Shown here piece after piece: positions 59,746-64,000 of a DNA stretch of 64,000 nt. Within the stretch, counting starts at the first letter, position 1. Each line of letters begins with the position of its first letter. This DNA comes from Hymenobacter aquaticus (GTDB lineage: Bacteria; Bacteroidota; Bacteroidia; Cytophagales; Hymenobacteraceae), in contig NZ_SRLC01000001.1 of assembly GCF_004765605.1 (NCBI RefSeq), positions 62,001 through 126,000 on the forward strand, read 5' to 3'. A program made the translations under genes and the position numbers. Below the pieces are notes generated by a model. That model was not told where the DNA came from. It did not search any database and saw only the letters and a list, made by a program, of their open reading frames with translations.

Positions 59746-61935
59746 GTGACTCTACTCTCCTCTGTCCCCACGACCAACGAGCCGCTGGTTTTGGCCGGCA
59801 AGAAACCGCGCCGCTGGCCTTATTGGGTGGGTGGAATCCTGCTGGCGCTGCTCGTGGTGCTGGGCGTGGCACTAGCGCGGCTCGACCCGTGGCTGCGCCG
59901 GACGCTGGAAAAGCAAGTCGCCCGGCAGAGTGAGGGGCGCTACCAGCTGCGCATCGGCGAGCTGCACACCCAGCTGCTGACCGGCACGGTCCGGCTCCGT
60001 GACCTGCGCCTGCGCCCCGCCGCCGCCGACTCCTGCTGGCAGCAAACCCGCCTGCCCCGGCTACTGGCCGACGTGCGGGAGCTGCGCCTCTCCGGCATCG
60101 GCCTGTGGGCCGCCCTGCGCGGGTCCGTCGTGCCCGTTGATACCGTGCTGCTGGCCGGGGCCCGCCTGCGGGTGCTGCGGCTGCCCCCACCCAATCCCGC
60201 CGCCCAGCCCCTGCACGAGCAGCTGCCCCAGCACTTTGATGGTCTTCGCATCGGCTACCTGGGGCTGCGGGAGCTGCAGGCCGCGTACGGGCCCGGCCGG
60301 GTGCCGCAGGCCAGCGTGCGGCAGGCTTCTTTTTCGGCCCACGACCTGCTGCTGAGCGCCGCCGGAGCCGCCGACTCCCAGCGCGTTGGCTACGCGGCGG
60401 CCTGGGCCGGCGGGCTGCGGCGCGGCGTGATGACCGTGGCCCGGCACCGGGTGCTGGTGGGCGCGGCGCAGTTTGCCTCCCGCCGCCAGCAGCTCACCGT
60501 CGATTCGCTGCGGGTTCGGTCCCTGGATGCCATGCAGCGGCAGGGCAAGGTCGTGCGGGTACACCTTGTGTTGCCCCGGCTTCAGGTCGGCGGCCTGCGC
60601 CTAACCGCCTTGCGGAGCCGCCAGCTGCGGCCCGATTCGGTGGTGCTGACCCGGCCCTGGCTGGCGTTGGCCCTGCCCACTCAGCCGCCCCCGCCGCTGC
60701 ATGAGGTGCTGGCGCCGTACCTGCGGCAGGTGCAGCTGGGGCAGCTGCGGGTGCGCGGCGGCACCCTGCACCTGACGGCCATCAAGCCCCAGCCCCGAAT
60801 CCAGGACATTCGCCTGCTGGCCGACAACGTGCTGCTGACGGCCGCCGGGGCCCAGGACCCAAGCCGGATCTGGTACGCCAAAAGCTGGGAGCTGCGCACC
60901 GGGCGGGTCCAGACCACGGTTTCGGCCCCGGTGTACTGGCTGGGTTTGCGCAGCATCGAGCTGCTGACGCGCACGGGCCGGGTGCAGGCCACCGGCATCA
61001 TGCTGAAGCCCACGATGACGCCCTCGGCCCTGGCCCGCTACAAAGGCCACCAGACGCCCCACATTACGGTGCGGGCCCACGCGCTGCAAATTGCCGGCTT
61101 CGACTTCGCTGCCTTTGCCCGCCGCCGCTCGTTGCTGGCCGAGCAGCTGCGGATAACGAAGATGCGCGTGCTCATTGCCGGCGACGGGCGCTTTGCCCTG
61201 AACCCCAAGGCCTCGTTGGTCACGCAGGAGTCGTTGGCCAAGCTGGCGGTGCGCCTGAACGTGCGCCGGGTACAGCTCGTCAACGCCTACGTGGCCACGT
61301 CCTACATCGGGCCCACTACGGGCCGGCCGGGCTACATTAGCTTCAACCGCATCAACGTGACGCTGCGCAACGTGACCAACGACCCGCGGCTGATGACGGC
61401 TGCCACGCCGATGACGGCCCAGGCCAGCGGCTGGCTGCAAAACAGCTGGTACGCCACCGCCGCCTTCCGGATTCCGCTGCTCGACCCGGCCGGGCGGCAC
61501 AGCGGGCAAGGCACGTTCGGCCCGGCCTCCATTACGCTGCTCAACACCATGACCGAACCGACCCGTTTGGTGCGCTTCGAAAGCGGCAACGTGCGTCGCG
61601 CCACCGTCCGGTTTCAGGGCAGCCGCCGGCAGATTACCGGCACCATGCAAGCCGAATACTCGGACCTCAAGCTTACGCTGCTCAGCAAAAACGGCGGCCC
61701 CGATCAGAAAACCCTGCTTACCAAGTTGGGTTCCAAGCTGCTCAACGGCATCGTCATCCGGGACGAGAACCCGCGCGGGCTGGGCCCCGACAAGCTGAAA
61801 GTCGGCTCGATGGAAAGCCGGCGCGACCTGCGCGTCTCGGTGTTTTCCCTGTGGCGGCAGGGGTTGGTCAGCGGCCTGCTGAACAGCATCGGGGCACCCA
61901 AAAAAGTGGCCCGGCACATCAGCGAGCAGCCGTAA
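59746..61935 (+). CDS. AsmA-like inner-membrane-anchored envelope protein
   Basis: 729 residues from GTG 59746. One N-terminal membrane helix (about 25-46, WVGGILLALLVVLGVALA) follows a basic stretch, then a long beta-rich periplasmic body with repeated L-x-L-x-D patterns (YQLRIGELHTQLLTGTVRLR, RLPRLLADVRELRLSGIGLW), as in AsmA/DUF748 proteins proposed to move lipid between membranes. The GTG start is a choice; an ATG is absent nearby. Confidence 0.72.
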   Translation: MTLLSSVPTTNEPLVLAGKKPRRWPYWVGGILLALLVVLGVALARLDPWLRRTLEKQVARQSEGRYQLRIGELHTQLLTGTVRLRDLRLRPAAADSCWQQTRLPRLLADVRELRLSGIGLWAALRGSVVPVDTVLLAGARLRVLRLPPPNPAAQPLHEQLPQHFDGLRIGYLGLRELQAAYGPGRVPQASVRQASFSAHDLLLSAAGAADSQRVGYAAAWAGGLRRGVMTVARHRVLVGAAQFASRRQQLTVDSLRVRSLDAMQRQGKVVRVHLVLPRLQVGGLRLTALRSRQLRPDSVVLTRPWLALALPTQPPPPLHEVLAPYLRQVQLGQLRVRGGTLHLTAIKPQPRIQDIRLLADNVLLTAAGAQDPSRIWYAKSWELRTGRVQTTVSAPVYWLGLRSIELLTRTGRVQATGIMLKPTMTPSALARYKGHQTPHITVRAHALQIAGFDFAAFARRRSLLAEQLRITKMRVLIAGDGRFALNPKASLVTQESLAKLAVRLNVRRVQLVNAYVATSYIGPTTGRPGYISFNRINVTLRNVTNDPRLMTAATPMTAQASGWLQNSWYATAAFRIPLLDPAGRHSGQGTFGPASITLLNTMTEPTRLVRFESGNVRRATVRFQGSRRQITGTMQAEYSDLKLTLLSKNGGPDQKTLLTKLGSKLLNGIVIRDENPRGLGPDKLKVGSMESRRDLRVSVFSLWRQGLVSGLLNSIGAPKKVARHISEQP

Positions 61936-61976
61936 GCTGCTGCCGTGGTGCCGGGCCAGCGCAGAAGCAAAAAGAG

Positions 61977-63002
61977 TTAAAACTTCAGCTTACTCAAACT
62001 GAAGTCGGGGGAGGAAGAGGGGACAGGCTGCAGCAGTTCGTTGAGCCGGGAGTAGAGCACATAGGTTTCAGTCGTCGTGGTACGGGCCAGGGCGGTGGGG
62101 TATTGGGACAAGCCGGCAAAGGTGCCGGATAGCGTGGCCGTAGTCCAACCGTTGTTGCTCGTCAGGCGAAATACCTTTGCCTGACTGCCGCTCACCCCAC
62201 AAAGTGTGGTAGCATCCATCAGCGTGAGGCCATCCACACCCGTCAGGTCCTGGCCGGTGACTACCGTCGTGAAGCCCACGGGATTGGTTAGCGGCACCTT
62301 AAGTAAGCTGCCATCGTCAGTTTTGGCCACCAGCAGATAGCCGTCGGGGTGAAACACGATGCCATTGAGGCCAAATTTTTCGGCTGGGGCACCGAGCCGG
62401 GCATCTTCCAAGAACACGGTGGCTTTGCCTTTATTGTCGACTTTATAGATAACCGGGGCGAAGCTGTCCGTCACGTAACAGTTGCCGGCAGCATCTACGG
62501 CTACGTCGTTGGCAAAATGCTGGAGTAGGGGCCGTAGGCTACCCAAATCTACGTAGCTGATCTGCTTGCCCAAAGCATCAAAGGAAGCCAGCGCCGCCAG
62601 CTTATCCTTGGTGGCCGCCGACGTTTTGGCCTTGTTATAACCTGGGTCGGAAATAGTGACCAGCAGGCGGTTGCCAACGGCGTCAATCTGCAGGCCGCAC
62701 GAGGAGACGAGGCTGGTGTGGGTAATGAAAGGCTTATAGGTTGTCAACGACCCTACGCCTATTCGGCCGATGGTGCCCGTGGTGAGGGAACTCAGATAGA
62801 ACAGCTTGCTATTCGTATCAAATTCCACGCTTTCCGGGTACAAGCTGGGTTGCCGGTAGGTAATCAGGTCAGGCGTTGGAGGGGGCACCGGCTTGTTAGG
62901 CTCGGGCAGGCTGGTATCCACACAGGCCGATAAACCCAGTAGGCTTGCTAGCAGGCTACAAACTGGTATACTGCTTCTTCTGCGCGTAAAGTAATTGGGC
63001 AT
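61977..63002 (-). CDS. Propeller lipoprotein, SMP-30/NHL-like (copy 1)
   Basis: 341 residues, ATG 63000-63002. Lipobox LLGLSACVD. Repeated blades: ESVEFDTNSKLFYLSSLTTG, CGLQIDAVGNRLLVTISDPG, NDVAVDAAGNCYVTDSFAPV, NGIVFHPDGYLLVAKTDDGS and DGLTLMDATTLCGV. This is a six-bladed propeller as in SMP-30/gluconolactonase or NHL proteins; metal-binding residues were not placed, so catalysis is uncertain. Confidence 0.78.
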   Translation of the reverse strand: MPNYFTRRRSSIPVCSLLASLLGLSACVDTSLPEPNKPVPPPTPDLITYRQPSLYPESVEFDTNSKLFYLSSLTTGTIGRIGVGSLTTYKPFITHTSLVSSCGLQIDAVGNRLLVTISDPGYNKAKTSAATKDKLAALASFDALGKQISYVDLGSLRPLLQHFANDVAVDAAGNCYVTDSFAPVIYKVDNKGKATVFLEDARLGAPAEKFGLNGIVFHPDGYLLVAKTDDGSLLKVPLTNPVGFTTVVTGQDLTGVDGLTLMDATTLCGVSGSQAKVFRLTSNNGWTTATLSGTFAGLSQYPTALARTTTTETYVLYSRLNELLQPVPSSSPDFSLSKLKF

Positions 63003-63123
63003 AACAAGATTGAGGAGAGCTGTTTTGAAAAGAGTCGGTATTAGCAATGAAAATAGCAGACCCGCCACCCACTGCAGCGGTTGGCAGGCCTGGTGTGCGG
63101 TACGATTCTACAACACGCCGCCA

Positions 63124-63162
63124 GGCCTCGGTAGGAAGCAAGTAGGGATTCCTGCCGAGGCC
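63124..63162 (-). terminator. Hairpin between the two propeller genes
   Basis: GGCCTCGGTAGGAA (63124-63137) pairs with TTCCTGCCGAGGCC (63149-63162) with one G-T pair. It lies about 30 bp beyond the stop of the gene at 63194. Confidence 0.65.
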
Positions 63163-63193
63163 GATTCGGGGCAAAGCAGACGTGCCGACGTAG

Positions 63194-64000
63194 TTAAAAC
63201 TTCAGCTTGGCAATGTTGAACTTGGTGGCCGCCGGCGTGGCGGGCGTTTGCAGCTCGTTGATGCGCGAATACAGCACGTAAGTTTCCGTGGCGCTGCGCC
63301 GGGCCAGGGTGGTGGGATATTCGGGCAGAGTGGCGAAGGTGCCGGCCACCGTTACGTCGCCCCAGCCATTGGCCGTGGTCAGGTTGTAGACTTTCGACTG
63401 GGAGTTGCAGGAGGCGTACAGCCGGCCGGCTTCTATTAGGGTCAGCCCGTCGATGCCCTTCAGATCCTGGCTGCTGCCGACTTTGGTGAAGGCCGTGGGG
63501 TTACTCAGCGGCACTTTGAACAGGCTGCCGTCATCCGTCTTGGCGACCAGCAAGTAGCCGTCGGGGTGCACCTCGATGCCGTTGAGGCCAAACTGCCCGG
63601 CCGGGGCACCCAGGCGGGCATCTTCCAGGAAAACCGAGGCCACGCCCGCCACGTCGACCTTATAGATGATGGGAGCGAAGCTGTCGGTGACGTACACGTT
63701 GCCGGCCTGGTCAACGGCCATATCGTTGGCGAAGTGGCTCAGGGCGGGCCGCAAGCTGCCCAGGTCGACGTAGCCCACGCGCTTGCCAAACCCGTCGTAG
63801 CTGGCCAGCGCCGCCAGCTTGCCCTTGGTGGCGGCCGTGGTTTTGTCCTTGTTGTAGCCGGGGTCGGAAACGGCCACCAGCAGGCGGTTGCGTTCCGCGT
63901 CGATGTGCAGGCCCACCGACGACACCAGGCTGGCGTCGGTAACGAACGGGGCGTAGGAGCCATCATCGGCCACCTGGCTGATGATGCCGGTGGTCAGGGA
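63194..64000 (-). CDS. Propeller lipoprotein, SMP-30/NHL-like (copy 2, N-terminus beyond the window)
   Basis: 269 residues are visible; the frame stays open to the edge. Clearly paralogous to the gene at 61977: SDPGYNKDKTTAATKGKLAA, DLGSLRPALSHFANDMAVDQ, NGIEVHPDGYLLVAKTDDGS and RINELQTP match in order. A tandem duplication is likely. The signal peptide should lie beyond position 64000. Confidence 0.8.
   Translation of the reverse strand, partial: SLTTGIISQVADDGSYAPFVTDASLVSSVGLHIDAERNRLLVAVSDPGYNKDKTTAATKGKLAALASYDGFGKRVGYVDLGSLRPALSHFANDMAVDQAGNVYVTDSFAPIIYKVDVAGVASVFLEDARLGAPAGQFGLNGIEVHPDGYLLVAKTDDGSLFKVPLSNPTAFTKVGSSQDLKGIDGLTLIEAGRLYASCNSQSKVYNLTTANGWGDVTVAGTFATLPEYPTTLARRSATETYVLYSRINELQTPATPAATKFNIAKLKF

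Overview
The window is high-GC, densely coded DNA from a Bacteroidota bacterium, most like Hymenobacter or a close relative (order Cytophagales). The signs are TonB-dependent receptors with carboxypeptidase-regulatory-like N-termini, type IX secretion (T9SS) C-terminal sorting domains, LytS/LytTR signalling pairs, a menaquinone (men) cluster, and promoters of the Bacteroidota form (TTTG, 19 bp, TAnnTTTG). No rRNA, tRNA, CRISPR array, transposase or integrase gene was recognised. Assignments rest on reading the sequence and on remembered family features; no database search was run.

Layout. 1-6.6 kb: the start of an S41 peptidase, a CZB-like protein and a three-PAS sensor, an S41 peptidase remnant, a TPR histidine kinase and a GH43 lipoprotein. 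6.7-11.5 kb: an oxidoreductase, an aldo/keto reductase remnant, a pirin, a second three-PAS sensor and a small conserved protein. 11.5-21.6 kb: a phased 21-bp palindrome array, then a TonB receptor and a TPR-like protein that share one promoter architecture, LytS1/LytTR1, and a convergent operon (ABA4-like, membrane protein, DUF2867, LytS2, LytTR2). 21.7-29.8 kb: secreted proteins, a lipoprotein dipeptidyl peptidase III and menE. 29.9-36.2 kb: menB, menD, menF and a menI-like thioesterase, with a low-GC P-loop ATPase gene inserted at the menB 3' end. 36.2-43.4 kb: a histidine phosphatase, the pyruvate dehydrogenase E2, a large TonB receptor, hslV and a deoxyhypusine-synthase-like gene. 43.4-52.2 kb: a 1162-residue T9SS FG-GAP protein followed by a second copy of the deoxyhypusine synthase 3' end, a DUF3667 protein, a Cys/Met-metabolism PLP enzyme and a 42-bp palindrome array. 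52.2-64 kb: a 34-bp inverted-repeat element, an amidase, a T9SS protein, an AraC-type regulator, a 2'-5' RNA ligase-like protein, a desaturase, a PAS protein, an AsmA-like protein and two tandem propeller lipoproteins, the last running off the edge.

Three things stand out. (1) Many intergenic gaps are filled from stop codon to start codon by inverted repeats of short, stop-rich words. The words differ between loci, yet at eight places the stop codon of the upstream gene or gene remnant lies inside a repeat arm. (2) Two accessory genes, the ATPase and the FG-GAP protein, each sit between an intact host gene and a second copy of that gene's 3' end, which suggests a shared mode of insertion. (3) Two promoters near the LytS1/LytTR1 pair carry direct repeats exactly 21 bp apart at an identical distance from the promoter, the geometry of LytTR-family binding sites. 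Separate arrays of palindromes with 21- and 42-bp periods are also present.
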